Shown piece by piece: positions 1-12,498 of a stretch of 64,000 nt of DNA; within the stretch, counting starts at the first letter, position 1, and the number at the start of each line of letters is the position of its first letter. Source of the stretch: Oxytricha trifallax (lineage: Eukaryota > Ciliophora > Spirotrichea > Sporadotrichida > Oxytrichidae); assembly GCA_000711775.1 (NCBI GenBank), contig ARYC01001128.1, positions 37,220 to 101,219 on the forward strand. The letters run 5' to 3'. The notes below the pieces were generated by a model that saw only the letters and a program-made list of their open reading frames with translations, was not told the DNA's origin and did no database searches. Made by a program: the position numbers and the translations under genes.

Positions 1-2860
1 AATTGGTCTAAAATAGTAAGAAATGATGTCTCCTTAAACAAGAGTTTGTATTGAACAGCGATTTGAAGTTCATTCAAAAAGGCGTCTCTTTGAAATTTGA
101 ATTCAAATATATTAAAACATTGAAACTTTTATGGATCTACACAAATTGTTATTTTGCTTAACATTGAAGCTCTAATTATTTTTATCAAAGGAATTTATTA
201 TCAACAATCTCGTTAAGGATTATATATTGCCTGTAGTTGAAGGAGTCAAACTTTTTCTATAATCAGAATAAACCAGAATGCATTCTGGCATAATAGTACT
301 GATGATGTGACTTTCTAAATATGAATACCACTGCAAAGATAACCCAGAAAGCATTTGAAGAGTGTATTTTCGAGTTTTAATGTCTGGTGTTAGTTCCAAT
401 GTGTTCGTGATGGAACAAAACACCCCTTGTAATTAAGGTAAGATAAAAGATCAGTGCATCTAACACTTGAACATTAAATTATAGGGCTTCATTCATTAGA
501 TCCTTTCCGACTCTAATGTACAGATTTGGCTTAATATCACCAAAGAAGGGAACTTTCAAGTAAGTTTTATGATTCATCATCTTTAACGCCCTAAATTCAC
601 TATCATTATCATTCACTAAGTGATCTATAAATGTATCTTCTAAGAAATCTAATGTCCTTGAGGTTCTTTTGTAACAACCGCAGTCAAATTCTAAGCTTTT
701 ATTTCAGTTATGTGAGTGAAGTAAAATACAAAGACTTCTTGTTGTGTTATCAATAGTTTTTAGTCTTCAATTGCTATATATTCTTGTACGAAATAAGATT
801 TTCTCTAAAGTAGAAATATTGTGAGTTTAACTCATTTCAATTGATAAACCTTAATTAAATTTAGTTTTATTATAATATGGACTTTGATACTTACTCATTA
901 AAAATGTTTTTGAATTAGATAAACCTGGATTTAAAATATGATGCTTCTTGCTTTTCATCATTGGCTCCCTATGTGTTGTGGTTTGCATAAAAACTGAACA
1001 GATATCGCCTATAAAAGTAAATTCTTCGTACTTTTTTATGTTCATTCTCTTTAAAAGATATGCTCATTATAATAAAATATCGTATAATATATTAAAATTT
1101 ATCAGATTTATATTATTAAGATCTAATTGATGCAATTTCTTAGCATATATTGATAACATTTTAACTGTTATTAAATACGATAATAAGTTAGCAAATAAAA
1201 ATGTAAAAATTATCTCCATAATTGATCTTATTTAAAGTAATGAATTAATCTATCTAAGAAGAGGATCTAGATAATGTCATGTAATATATTGTTCATGTTA
1301 ATTGATTATATTATAGTAAGCTCCTTGAAAAACATCAAAAGACTAGTTATAAGAAGCAGAGATATGCAGGCATGCAAACATTTGAGAAGATATCAATTTA
1401 TATAATAGCTAATTGATTTTTCTATTGTGATTAAAATTGCAAAATATCTCATAAATGAATTGAAACTTAAGCAATACACTGAGAGATTGGATAAACTATT
1501 GAAGAGATAAGAGGAAGATAAGCAATCAAAATTGTACAAGCCCATATTTTAGAGTATCAACCATTCAATAAAGCCTGGGATGAGCAGACTTTGCAATTCC
1601 AAGATGATCATTGGAGATAAATGTATATATGATTGAGAATACTATAGACCTTGAAGATAACAGAGTCAAATTAAAGAATGAGCTGCCAACTATCTCCGAA
1701 GCTTCTTCTGAGCTATTGAACATGAAGAAAATTCAAGAATAATTGTTACTGTAAGGAAAGTAAGACTCTTAGATATTTTTATAATATATGCATACTTATT
1801 GCAAGGGTGCACATCATATGTAAATGGGGGTGCATTAAAGAGGGCAATAAGAGCAAAAAAATCATTTATCAGAGATATAGAAGAAGATAGTTGCTTTAGA
1901 AGCTGCTCTAATGAACAAATAAATCATTGAAAGGACTGCATGAAGGAAGGCAAAAGCTTGAAAGAATAGCAATAAAGCACTAAAGAAAGAGAAAACTAGA
2001 GCAAAGTAAGTAGATTGCTATAAAGATATTGAAACATTCTTAAGGTGTTTAAAATCAATAAAAAACTGAAAGAATTGGGATTGAAAAGAAATTGAATAGT
2101 GGTAGAAAAGATTTAAATTTCCACACTTAGCAATTCACTATTAAAGAAATTTTTCCAAAACACTAAGTTGTCTCTTAATAAAGTTAATAGAAGATGAATA
2201 AAATTGTTTGTGTATTTTCGAATCAAAAATAATTTTATATTTAATTTAAATTAAATGTAAATTAATCAATTGAATATCTTTGCATTTTGAGATAGATTTA
2301 CTAGAGGAAATATAGTGATTTGCGATTAATATAATATCTTAAACAATGTGAAATAGAATTAATTTAAGTTGACTATCTTGTTTCAATAGTACAGACCTTT
2401 ACTCTAGAAATATTTTGTCCCCGTAAAATTTATCTCTTCATTAATTCCCTATTTTCTATTAAAAAACTGCACATCAACATATTCTAAATTGAAAATAGTC
2501 AACCTAGTGAGGACAGGTTTTATTCCGATTAGCTTTTTAGTTTCCATGACTATTATCAAGATAAGATGAATAATTTGATTACTTTTGTTAACTCTCTGGT
2601 AGGCTATTTTCCTTATATCTTTATTAGATAAGAAAGAATTAAAGCTCCTTCATTGAAATCTAGTTCTTGACTCACATCTTGATGAAAGGAATAAGTTAGG
2701 CTAATAAAAGCTCAAAAAAATTAAATGTACACTCCTGATATTTTCATTCACAAAGCTATTTTGATAATAATTCTAAATATTAAATGACGATTAAATATAA
2801 TAGCTTAGCAAAGAACTTTGCCTTGTAAAATAGCAAAGCAAGTAAAACATTATTTCTCAT
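1..2860. other. AT-rich stretch with weak open frames only
   Basis: No homology could be recognised here. On the + strand, reading TAA/TAG as Gln, a frame from an ATG near 1276 to a TGA near 1637 gives a Lys/Gln-rich helical sequence. Further coding-like pieces lie at about 1640-1770 and 1880-2010, with frame changes between them. These may be exons or germline segments of one unidentified gene, but open frames of this length also arise by chance when only TGA is a stop. No RNA gene or repeat was seen. Confidence 0.2.
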
Positions 2861-2862
2861 TT

Positions 2863-4870
2863 AAAGAGAATATACAAGAGGAAAATATTCGATGTCAGAA
2901 AGAGAGCTAACATTGTAATTAAAATCTATGGACTTTTTAATGCTAAAACGAACCAGTTATATTATTACAAACTAATCAAACAGCTGAAACGATTGTAATT
3001 TAAGCGCCTCCAAACCACTTCATTGGAAAACAAAAAAATCTGCCTTAAACATTTACTAAAGAAAGATTTAAAAAATTTACAATCCAAGACAGCATCAAGT
3101 GTAATAATTATCTTATAATGTTCAATCCTTTTTTATAGCTAGACAATTAATGGGTCACTGACTAAGAGCTTTGCTATTTAAACACTCTGAGAAGTTATGT
3201 ACATATCGATTAGATAGTCGAGCCAAAGAAAGTTGAAAAAAGCTTAAGAATAAAACTTAAAAAGGAGGTATGATAGATAGCAGAACTTCGAGGAGGAAAT
3301 CATGGTATTCTGCCAACACAAAAAATAATACAAGGTCACTTATATTTCAGCAAAATACAATTATAAGAGCTAAGTACACGGACTTTTTTTACCCTTAATT
3401 AAGTTAATTAATTGCTTAACAATTCTAAATGTTAAGCTCAAAATACAGAGTTTGTGAACTATTACATTTAGGGCAAGACCATATTAGACAAGAAAAAAAA
3501 GAAGTAAAACCTAGACTAAGTTGAAAATAATTGCAACCAATAATTTTGTTATTTTTGCTTTAAAATATCTACTACATTTAACTTATTGAGGGTTAAAACA
3601 ATAAAGATTGGATATAACCTTGCTGCAAAGGAAATAGCTATTGAATAAGATATTTGAGATAAGGTTAGTTGATTAGGGTAAGAGGATTCTTAATATCAAC
3701 AAGCCTTTAACAGATTCAAAAGCATTATAAGCAATCTTCTATTGCTGAGAAAACTTTAAAAATAATATAATAATAGGCAACTATGATAAAACATCATAGT
3801 TCAATTAAGACAGGAAGATTGGGGTTAAGAACAATTAAATTAAAAATTAATTATTATTGGTGTATAATTATAATGTTTGGGCTAATTATTAAAACTATTG
3901 GATCGATTAATTGTCCTTATAAAATAATCTAATCAGGGTGTGTTAATTTGATTTCAGCCTAATTATATTTAATTTCACCCAATAATAATTAATTTTTAAT
4001 TTAATTGTTCTTAACTCCAATCTTCCTGTCTTAATTGATATATGGGGTTCTAGAATTGCAAAAAAATTGAAGAAGTTCTTTATTAGCAATGAAAAAGAAT
4101 AATAATAACGCGAAAAAGAAAGCCACTCTTTTATTTAAGAGTAATTTATTCATAAGGATCCCATAAAATATTTGTTCTTTGGTTTAAAAACTAAGTAATT
4201 CTAAGTCCTAAAGAAGAGGAAGATTGAGGATTTATTCGATTAGGAGCTAAGAAAATATCACAATTTATTTAGAATAGACAGACGTGTTATCAAGTTTGGA
4301 AAAGACTCTTGAGAAGGATATAAGTTAATCGATTCAATAAATGGACTTAAAAATTTAAATAAAATTACAATAAATAAAACATTATAGATTAAATCAAGAT
4401 TAAGATAATTTAAATTGAAGATAAAGCGTATAAGACTAAACAAGAAGATGTATAACGATGTATCTATAAATAAGTAAATGAGCTCAAATTATCTGAATCC
4501 TCCAAGTTTGATGCCCCCGGCTTAAAATCATTCCACTGCTGACTACTAAGAAATGGGAAGAAGATCTACCTTCGACCTTATTATAGCAAACAGTCCAGAT
4601 GTTGTCAAAAGCAAAGGTTTAAACCCCAAAACCTAAATAAATATAACTAGATATATACAACTGAAGTCCAAGTTTATGGCTTTAAGAAGAGTTTATAAAA
4701 GAAGACAAAGATTTTTAAAGATTAACAAAGAAAGAATGTCAACTTCAAGAAAATTGAGGGAACCATCCAAAGACTAAAGACTTATAAAAGCAACAGCTTC
4801 TTTACAATAATAAAAAATGGATTTAATTTCAATACATAATTAAACTCCTTATTGGTTTCTTTTGATGTAA
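2863..4870 (+). CDS. unidentified Lys/Gln-rich gene interrupted by a MITE
   Basis: Open frames, with TAA/TAG as Gln, run at 2863-3190, about 3240-3480 and about 3480-3650. After the MITE at 3785-4050 they resume at 4061 and stay in one frame for more than 250 codons, broken only by one in-frame TGA at 4310-4312. A possible 5' GT...TATAG 3' intron of about 40 nt lies near 3100-3140. The product would be basic and rich in Lys, Gln and Leu; no family was recognised. The frame changes and the internal TGA suggest a decayed copy or unrecognised introns and internal eliminated sequences (IESs). The placement of the MITE inside the coding run fits a germline gene carrying an IES. The gene model is uncertain. 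Confidence 0.3.
3785..4050. mobile_element. MITE family 1, copy 1 (long inverted arms)
   Basis: The left arm (from GATAAAACATCATAG) and the right arm (ending CTATATATGGGG-like, TATGGGGTTC) are inverted repeats of about 70 nt. They share AATTAAGACAGGAAGATTGG and the inner AGTTAAGAAC-type segment. The centre is AT-rich and non-coding and is about 80% similar to the copy at 38663-38932. It lies between two coding-like segments. The length and lack of an ORF fit a miniature inverted-repeat element. Confidence 0.85.
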
Positions 4871-4893
4871 CCCGGTCGTCTCATCTCTTAATT

Positions 4894-5260
4894 ATAATTT
4901 ATAATAAGTAATTCATTAATTAATTTAAAAACTTAATATAGTAATAAGTATTCGTTTAGATCAGATGCAGGTGGAGATGGACCACTCAGATAAAATGTAA
5001 GTTACAAAAAACATACCTTTAATTTTTTTATTATACTGGTCCTACCTGGTAAGACCACAGGTGCAGTTGGACTGGTGCTTCGCACTACCGCAGACAGAGA
5101 GGACTTAAATGATGAAAATGACTATGACGATGAAGATTACGATGAGGATGAGGAAGAATAGAACTAATCAGAGAGATTTCCATTTTAGATTTTGATAATA
5201 AGTTTAAGTATTAATGTAATTAGAATTATTAATTAATTAAAGTTTTCGTATTATAAATCA
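4894..5260 (+). mobile_element. 368-bp acidic-ORF mini-element, copy 1
   Basis: The ends are inverted: AATTTATAATA at the left and TATTATAAATCA at the right. Reading TAA/TAG as Gln, exon 1 runs 4894-4996 (103 nt) and the intron 4997-5036 (40 nt, begins GTAAGTTAC). Exon 2 encodes LVLPGKTTGA, then a run of Asp/Glu. The start codon position reads ATA and the intron ends in AC instead of AG, so this copy probably cannot make protein. Copies 2 and 3 keep both signals. It sits directly after the open frame ending near 4870. Confidence 0.8.
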
Positions 5261-7426
5261 GGAATAATTTACTTTTATATATACCGTATCAGTATTAATT
5301 ATACCAACTCATATAAGTTCAATATCATTTGATATAAAATATGTTATCAAGAATCTTAAAATAAATTAATTTTTAATTATTTTTACTCAGTATTTAAGGA
5401 AAATCAATATGCTAAGCATAAGCTTTATTGTATACGATCTGTCTTTTGCTTATGATAGATTCAAAAATTAAAAAAAATTATAGAATGATATATTTGCTTT
5501 TTACTATAATAATATTATTAGTAGTCAGCATGGTGTGTTTTTTGTAATCGTTGTTTATCAAGCCAATATCTATTTTGTCTAATTTTTCCTGGCTATTTAA
5601 CTGAATAATTTCTTCTATCATAAGTTTACCTGACTTTGAGGTACTTTGAATAAATATTATACAATTGAATATTGAAAAACGATAGAGTTACGATTTGTAA
5701 TTGACATTTTAACGAACTTTATTACCTTATTTTTCTTAATTTTGCTACTCCTTCTAAACATTTCATTTATTTGATTCGATTGTATTATTGAACATTCAGC
5801 TAAAATGTCATTGAAGGTTTACAAAAATGGAGAAGTAAGACTGTTTTGCTAGAAATAAATGTCATTAATAAATTTGTTGCTATAAGTCAAGCGTCTATCT
5901 CCAATGAAACTTGACATTTAACTAGGCATTTAGATTTTTGTCATAGGCAAAGGTCATTAGAAACCATCATTTCTGCTATAATCGTTTCCCTAAGGCATTT
6001 ACTATTGTTTAGCGTCATCTAAATAGTCAGATTGCATCTTAGATGATTTGAGTGGAAAAACTTGTCGCAACCATGATAAATGGCTTTAAATAAAAAAATT
6101 GATAAAAATATATTAATGTATAAATACTGAGAAATAAGCTCAAAATGGCAGTAAACAGCGAATTTGAACACTTTTAAAGAGTTTTAAAATTCCTGAGAAA
6201 TTCGATTTTTTATATTAGGGAAATGTTAAAATCCCAAATCTGCCTCTATTTTTTTTATCATTGCTTAGAGCCTTAGGCAACTCATCTATATGTAAAAGCT
6301 ATAGATCAAAGATTTTTTAGCTTTTCTTTCAAACTGACACCTTAAGACCTCACTTGATAAGTACTCTACCCAGGCTAGCAACAAAGTGAAATATGCTTTT
6401 ATAAACCCTAAACTTTTAACTTTACTGATTCAGGTCTTTATTTGGATTTTAAAGTAAACTAAGTCAAACCTATTCTCTGGAACTGTTCATGGTCTCAAAT
6501 TTGATTCTTTTTTTTAGTATTCTGTTGTTGTACTGGCCACTGGAGTGCTCTACATTTGTTCCTGCATAATTTGTGAAGCATATGCCTCAATCATTTATCC
6601 ATCTTCATCTTATCCCATTAGTTTTAGTAATCATCTTAGCCACCTAATCTTCATTTTTAGTAAATATAGATCATATTTGTCACCCATTTCGCCAATATAT
6701 TGAGCTGTGTGAGCTTAAAATTTTGTTTATTTTTTCTATACAGGGTTATTTCCTTAACATTCATGAAAGATAAGCAAATGTATTTCATGAATTAATACAA
6801 AAAGCAATTTCAGATATTTAGATAAAATTTAAACTTATTTTGCCATTTGCTACAATCATTGTTTAATGCATTTTATTACATAAAGAGCTTCAACATCTGA
6901 TTAATTTGCTTTAATATTCTAAACATTGATGCTTTTTGAGAACAAACTCTATATTTATAGAACTCAAATTTTAATATTCTCGATACAATTAAAATAGCAT
7001 GAATCATACTTTTAATCAAAATTTGGTATACCACCACCATTAGATTAACCACTTTTAATGGCAATTGTTTAAAAAATCTTCCAAACAGCGTTCACAATTT
7101 AATAAGAAAAGCTATTATTAAGAGTTTCATATTAATCTTTATTACTTTCTGGATTTCTACTATTTTATTTCTCCTATTGAAGCCTCTACTCCCACTCAAT
7201 TGACTTCAATAATTTAGTGTAGTAATCATTAACTTCTTGCTTAAATTCAGTTAATGACAATTTTTATGCATTTTCACTAATAATTTCATAATATCTCTAG
7301 ATTATACCGTCATGTATACAAGTTTGTTTAGTGTGCTTGATCATATCTTTCTGGAATTCCTATGAAAATACAAAATTCTAAATAAAAATATAATTTGTTA
7401 TAGATCTTGGGGAAGATGTTAATCTC
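5261..7426. other. AT-rich intergenic region
   Basis: Nothing firm was identified. On the minus strand, about 6790-6480, there is a coding-like frame with one in-frame TGA: it includes GEMGDKYDLYLLK, then SQIMQEQMQSTPVAS. It may be a gene fragment, but there is no homology. The rest is non-coding AT-rich DNA. Confidence 0.3.
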
Positions 7427-8720
7427 ACACTTAATCATACCTAGTAGTTAACTGGTCGGTAATAATTTTACAAAGTTTATAACTCAGCTTTCTAAGAAAC
7501 AATTATAAAAAAAAGAGAAAGGCTATAAATTTTAATAAAAACTAATAAAACTTTTAAATATCAGCATGTGTCAAAACAGAGATGAACTCTAGAACAGATT
7601 TATTATCCCTCCATTCTCCTTCGTATTTTACTCCTTCAAGACACCTCCTTTGTTGTTTCCATTTTTCAGATTCTTTCGAGCTTTAGGTCGACTGAGTTCG
7701 CAACTTTTGATAGTAAGTATTGCTGAAATATAGAATTTTTTCATATTTTATATATAAGTCACAAATTTTTGTGAATAACCAGCTGCTCTCGAAACAGCAT
7801 TTTTAGGTTTTCATTTTTTTAAATAAATTAAATTTTAATTGATCGATTTTCTATTGTTAATTGTAAATACTAATTGTATGTCCAATATCGTTATCTATCT
7901 TTCTCATTCTCTTCCTTAATTCAGCTATTTCATCTTTGAGAAGCTCTACTTTAATTTGAAAATCTTTCTTTTTAGAAATCATGCTTTGTGATATAAATCT
8001 ATTTTAAAATTTCCATTAAACCATCTCCCATTTTCTTCATTTCTTCTATGCAGTCATCTATTTTTATATATTAAGTGATTCAATCTTCAAAAAAGTCTCC
8101 TTTTTTAATTCTTAAATCCATCTAAGGTGTCTCTTTTGACATAAGAGCAAGTTTTAGCATATCTACCTGACACTATCCCAAGGTTCACAATCCTGTATTC
8201 TCTTTTCCACCTTTCTGTGGTTTTTAACATCCATTCACTCCTGTAATTGATTTTTAAAAACCATTATATTACCATCAAGATGCCTCTTCTATCCATCCAT
8301 CTAGATCATTTTAGCATTAAAAGTTGATAAAATTCCTTCAAACCTTCCTAAAAGTCCTTAAGATCTTTTTAAATAGTATAATTAGAACTCTAAAGCAAAA
8401 TTTTTAGCTCATTTCTGTGAATATACTCCACTCTGAATAAATCAAACTTTTTATTAATCTGTAGATTGTTCTTTACATATTCGAGAATAGACTCTGATAG
8501 AGACTTACCATGCTGCTATAAATCCTATAGTCCATCAACAATAGGTGAAACTTTCTAGGATATATTGTTTTATTAAGTAGTTAGTAAGGCTTTTTTTGAG
8601 TTATAATCTTCACGGAGTTTGATCATAAAATCATGTTTAAGTTCCATGAGTTATTATTAGATAAGTTTCTTTACTAAAATTGAATAAATCCTTCATCAAG
8701 GTCTTCAGAATGAAAATGTT
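7427..8720 (-). CDS. unidentified coiled-coil protein, frame-disrupted
   Basis: Read on the minus strand with TAA/TAG as Gln, three long frames follow each other. The first starts at the ATG near 8646 (MELKHDFMIKL). The second is about 8260-7990 and includes KKMGDGLMEILKQIY. The third starts near 7983 (MISKKKDFQIKVELLKDEIA) and ends at a TGA near 7427. The heptad-like ELRKRMRKID region suggests a coiled coil, and one YEGEWRDN stretch resembles a single MORN unit. No family could be named. At least two frame changes and an in-frame TGA (FFED-stop-ITQY) separate the parts, so this is a pseudogene, an error-containing gene, or a gene with unseen introns. Confidence 0.35.
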
Positions 8721-9104
8721 GTGATTGATGCTTTAAAAGCATAGTTTTCCATTAATTTTACAAATTATCTGAAGTTATTGGTGTTATAAGCTGTGAAAAT
8801 GATTTCGCACTGATATTTTAGCTTAAGATATGTTCATTTAAAAATATTATGGGATTGCGAAAATTTATTTAATCTAATATAAGTATTATAAGGTAAAGTA
8901 CAATAAACAATATATTTGTTTATTTGATTAAAATAATAATAATTTGACTTTAATTTACTTGTATTGGAATCGTCATTTATATATTGATATTTAATATTGA
9001 AAACATAATAATCTAAAATTATGGTTTAATTAATAAGACTTAAACATCAATAACCTATTAAGTTTATTTATCCTTCAATAAAGTATCCCCACTTAATGGA
9101 CTAT
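8721..9104. other. intergenic, AT-rich
   Basis: This stretch lies between two minus-strand genes. It may include the start region of the 7.4-8.7 kb gene (MLLKHQSQHFHSEDLDEG frame, about 8745-8650). No repeats or RNA genes were seen. Confidence 0.3.
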
Positions 9105-11430
9105 TCACTGGTACTTTAAATATTTTCTTTTCATCTTCTTGAGTGATTTTTTTTCGTATGAGTTAAAAATATCATTGAATTCTTCAGATTCTCTTGCTTT
9201 CTTCTTCCTCTTCTTCTCAGTATTCCTGTTCTTAATCGTCTTCATGATCTTCTGTTCCTCTTTCATTAATGCGAACTTGTTTCTTTTTATCTTTATTGAT
9301 AATTTTCTGCTTTCTTCTCTTCAAAAGTGATTGAACCTTAATTTAATAAAGATCTTAGTATCTTCAAATTACTTCAATTTAGGTTTATTTTCAGAGCCAC
9401 TTGACTTTTCTACAACTGCTTCTGTCTTTTTACCCTTTAGTTTATCGATTCTCTTCTTTATTAATTGCTTCTTATCTTTTATATTGTTTATTTTCATCAA
9501 CTTATTCAGCAATTCAAAATCTGCGATTTAATCGATAGGTGGTCTTTCAGTCTTCTTCTTGTTGTTTATATTAATTATCAAAAATCTATGATATTAGGAA
9601 AATCAATGAGTACATGTAACTAATATTATAATATAAGCGTGATAAGATATTATCTGTTGTTATCTTTTAAACAAGCAGAACGATATTTTAAGTTTTATAA
9701 AATAAAATATTAAAACAATAAAAATAGCTTTGATATTATTTATTTTATTATCAAATAAGAATATCTAATCTGAATTAAAAAGAATTCTTATTTAATTAGT
9801 TGAATATTATTTAAATTCAATTAATTAAAGCAAAGTATTATAGCTTTGATGCTGCATCTTCCTATTTTTATTGTTAAGACTTCTTTTCTAACTCAAATGC
9901 TTCACTTAATGGCATTTAAAAAGTCTTTGAATCTTGCAACAATTTCTTCTCTGCCTTTACCTCTCTCTTCTACTCCTTCAGTTTCATGTCTCTCTTGTAC
10001 GAACTTCTTAAATCTTCTAATATTAAATCGGGTACGATTCCTTTGTTTTTAACTAAATGCTTGCTATTCATATATCTCAAAGAATTTAGCGCCAAATCTT
10101 CATTGAATTCTTCAAAACCAAGACCACTAGCAAATTTATCACCTAATGAGGTGTCAGTCTTATATTGGTCTCTAAGAATTTTGACTTGTTCAAAGAACTT
10201 CAATTGCTTTTACTCTATCAGCTTCTTGTTATCCACTGTTTTCAGCAATTAAAAAATTAACGACCATCATGATTATCTTGAACTCCTTTTCAAAAAAGCC
10301 ATTTATTCGAAGGTTTCTATCTGGATTCTTATCTTAGACTGGAAGAAGTTGGCGTTTTTAGATAGAGGAATCTCCTTTTTGTCTCTGTTTTAGCTCAATA
10401 TCCATTTCAATGATTCTTGGTAATATATGTATCCAAGAATTTTCGTTGAGAAATCCTTCCTCTTATAGTTCAAATTTTTCTTGTCTTCCTTCTTCTTTAT
10501 TTTATCCTAATCTTCTTACTAAATTTTCTACTCAGGGCCTCTTTAATCAATAATCTTCTGGCGTTAAGTTCAAGTTTACCTGATATCACACTCAACACTC
10601 CTTTTATATCATTCATCTTTCCATTATTCTTTCTGGCATTAAGTCTGCTAACTTACAGTCCTCATCAAGTTTCAATTCAATAGAGCTTAAAAGTTCGACA
10701 AGCAATTCGGCTTCATTATTATCCTTAAACTAGACAAAACCAGTACCAATATGTGTATGTTATTGTTTTCTCCAATCATTATTGTTTAATATGAGTTCCT
10801 TTACTTTACTTTGCATAAAATACTAAAGCTCTCCAAAGTTTCCCATGAATTCCTCGAATTATTATTCAGTGTTGCCATAACTTATGTTTAGAAAAATATC
10901 ATACTTTGCCCCTGTTGTATTTTCCTATTTGTATATATTCTTCCTACTTTTGGGCTCTTTTAGTCTCTAGCTTCTTAAAGTATTTTTTTGTCTTTTCATT
11001 GACTTTATTTGCCTCTTCCTTGACTTTTTCTTTTCATCTTTATCCTGTCTAACAATAAGTGGCTGCACAATGTTTTATCTTGCCATTTTGGTATGTTCCA
11101 TGATGTTCGTTACTTTGCTGTCAAACTTTTTACTTGTAGTTGATTACTCAACTGCAAATACTTCTCCCTTGATTTTTGTCCATTCATGCTATCAAAGACT
11201 TATTGAACCACTTTTTTGTGATAAATTAATGAAACCAAAGCCAAAATTATTATTGTTTTAATTCTTATGGTTACATTTCCTTCTATAAATGTGGCACCAT
11301 CAATTTAAATTGAATACATTTAACTAACTTCTTTTTGAAGTTTTGACTTTTCTTTTTGTGCTTTATTAGCTTTTGAGCTCTCTACCTGGGTTTTAGTCTT
11401 TGGTACTGAGTCCACTTCTAATATTGCTGT
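9105..11430 (-). CDS. RBM28/Nop4-like nucleolar RNA-binding protein (multi-RRM), disrupted
   Basis: Read leftward on the minus strand. An RRM remnant with RNP1 FGFGFI is followed by TKIKGEVFAVEQ (about 11300-11100). A second RRM starts YDIFLNISYGNTEQQFEEF and has RNP1 GTGFVQFKDNNEAE (about 10900-10690). Then come a linker with KKNLNYKRKDF and a final RRM (FFEQVKILRDQ, SGLGFEEFNEDLALNSLRYM, PDLILEDLRSSYKRDMK; about 10210-9960). This order matches RBM28/Nop4, a 60S ribosome biogenesis factor. The tail (about 9570-9105) is Lys-rich and ends at a TGA at 9105-9107. There are four or more frameshifts, and non-coding DNA at 9570-9850 splits the gene. The first RRM is missing, so it may lie elsewhere (scrambled) or be lost. 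Family assignment is good; functionality is doubtful. Confidence 0.7.
9735..9850. other. candidate IES inside the RBM28-like gene
   Basis: The direct repeat TAGCTTTGAT occurs at 9725-9734 and 9841-9850 and flanks AT-rich non-coding DNA that interrupts the gene. Such short direct repeats (pointers) flank IESs in spirotrichs. The coding frame resumes only near 9570, so either the eliminated segment is longer or a second one follows. Confidence 0.4.
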
Positions 11431-11461
11431 TATTAATTATCAAATAATAATTGATGGATTA

Positions 11462-12430
11462 TCAATTAATATTGAATGTTTTACCTATTACTTTACTACA
11501 ATAATCTTTGTGATTAAGCATTTGATAGTTTCAAAGATTCTTAAGTTCATTCTTATCTCAATCATAGAGAAATTTATATATAAATTATCAGGCTGGCTAG
11601 ACTTGCAATTATGATGTAAAGTTGGTAACCCTGCAGTCATAGTCTTTACAGTATATCTTATTTGAAATCTATTCTATAATTATCTTTTCAAACTATTTAG
11701 CATCCTAACATTTTTCTATAGCTTTAAGTACCTCTTTGTAAATAATAATTTCTGTCATTTATACACCTTTATTATGTATAAAGTTTGATGGAAATTTATT
11801 GACTACGTAATTAGTGAGATTCATGCACATCTCATCTATATTGTTATTTTTTACTTTATGGTAAACCTTAATAGAAAACTTGGTTATACCATCTTTATAC
11901 ATATATTATAGGTATTATATCTGTTATTTATTGAGAATGATGCCTCAGGCTTGATAATAATAATATCCTTAAGATTTTTCTCAAATTAATAAAAGCCTTA
12001 AAATCAATAATTTAACAGGGCAGCATCCAAGTTCTTGGAAAGAAATCCTATTCTTTTCAAATCGCTACCCGAATTTTATAGATATGTTTTTTAAGTTGAT
12101 TCGGCAAGAATATACATTCCTGGAAAGTGGCTTAATCTTTGATATGGCTTCTATATTTAAAGCTTTTCGGGGAAGATTTCAGTGGCATTTAAAAATATCT
12201 CATTATCTAAATTTGTAAGTTACTCAACGACCTTTTGATAGATCTTCAACCAAAAATTTATCTTTGCATATCTAATAAATTTAAAGGTAATATGAGTCTT
12301 AAAATTCAATTTTTTCTGCATTTATCATAACATCGGAGCCAATAATTTAATCTCTAAATCATCGTACACTTATTTCAAAATAATTATAATCATAATTCAA
12401 CTTTTCTTTTAGAGGAATATTCTCAATTAT
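11462..12430 (-). CDS. unidentified minus-strand gene, frame-disrupted
   Basis: Open frames with TAA/TAG as Gln run from about 12430 to a TGA at 11462-11464, ending KVIGKTFNIN. Segments include FLNATEIFPEKLQ, HFPGMYILAESTQ, MYKDGITKFSIKVYHKV and NLTNYVVNKFPSNFI. The composition is coding-like, but no family was recognised. At least two frame changes and several internal TGAs occur. Its stop lies only about 30 nt from the 5' edge of the RBM28-like remnant. Confidence 0.3.
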
Positions 12431-12498
12431 GACTCAAACTTGCTAACTACATGGATTAATTAATATTATTAGTAGAGACTGATTAAGGAAAAAAGCTA

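Noticed and set aside
4618-4634. Telomere-like AAACCCCAAAACC
   Set aside because: It lies inside an open coding-like frame and has no inverted partner or TBE gene nearby, so it is probably chance.
9139-9531. + strand hydrophobic ORFs rich in Phe/Leu/Ser
   Set aside because: They are the antisense of the Lys/Glu-rich tail of the RBM28-like gene.
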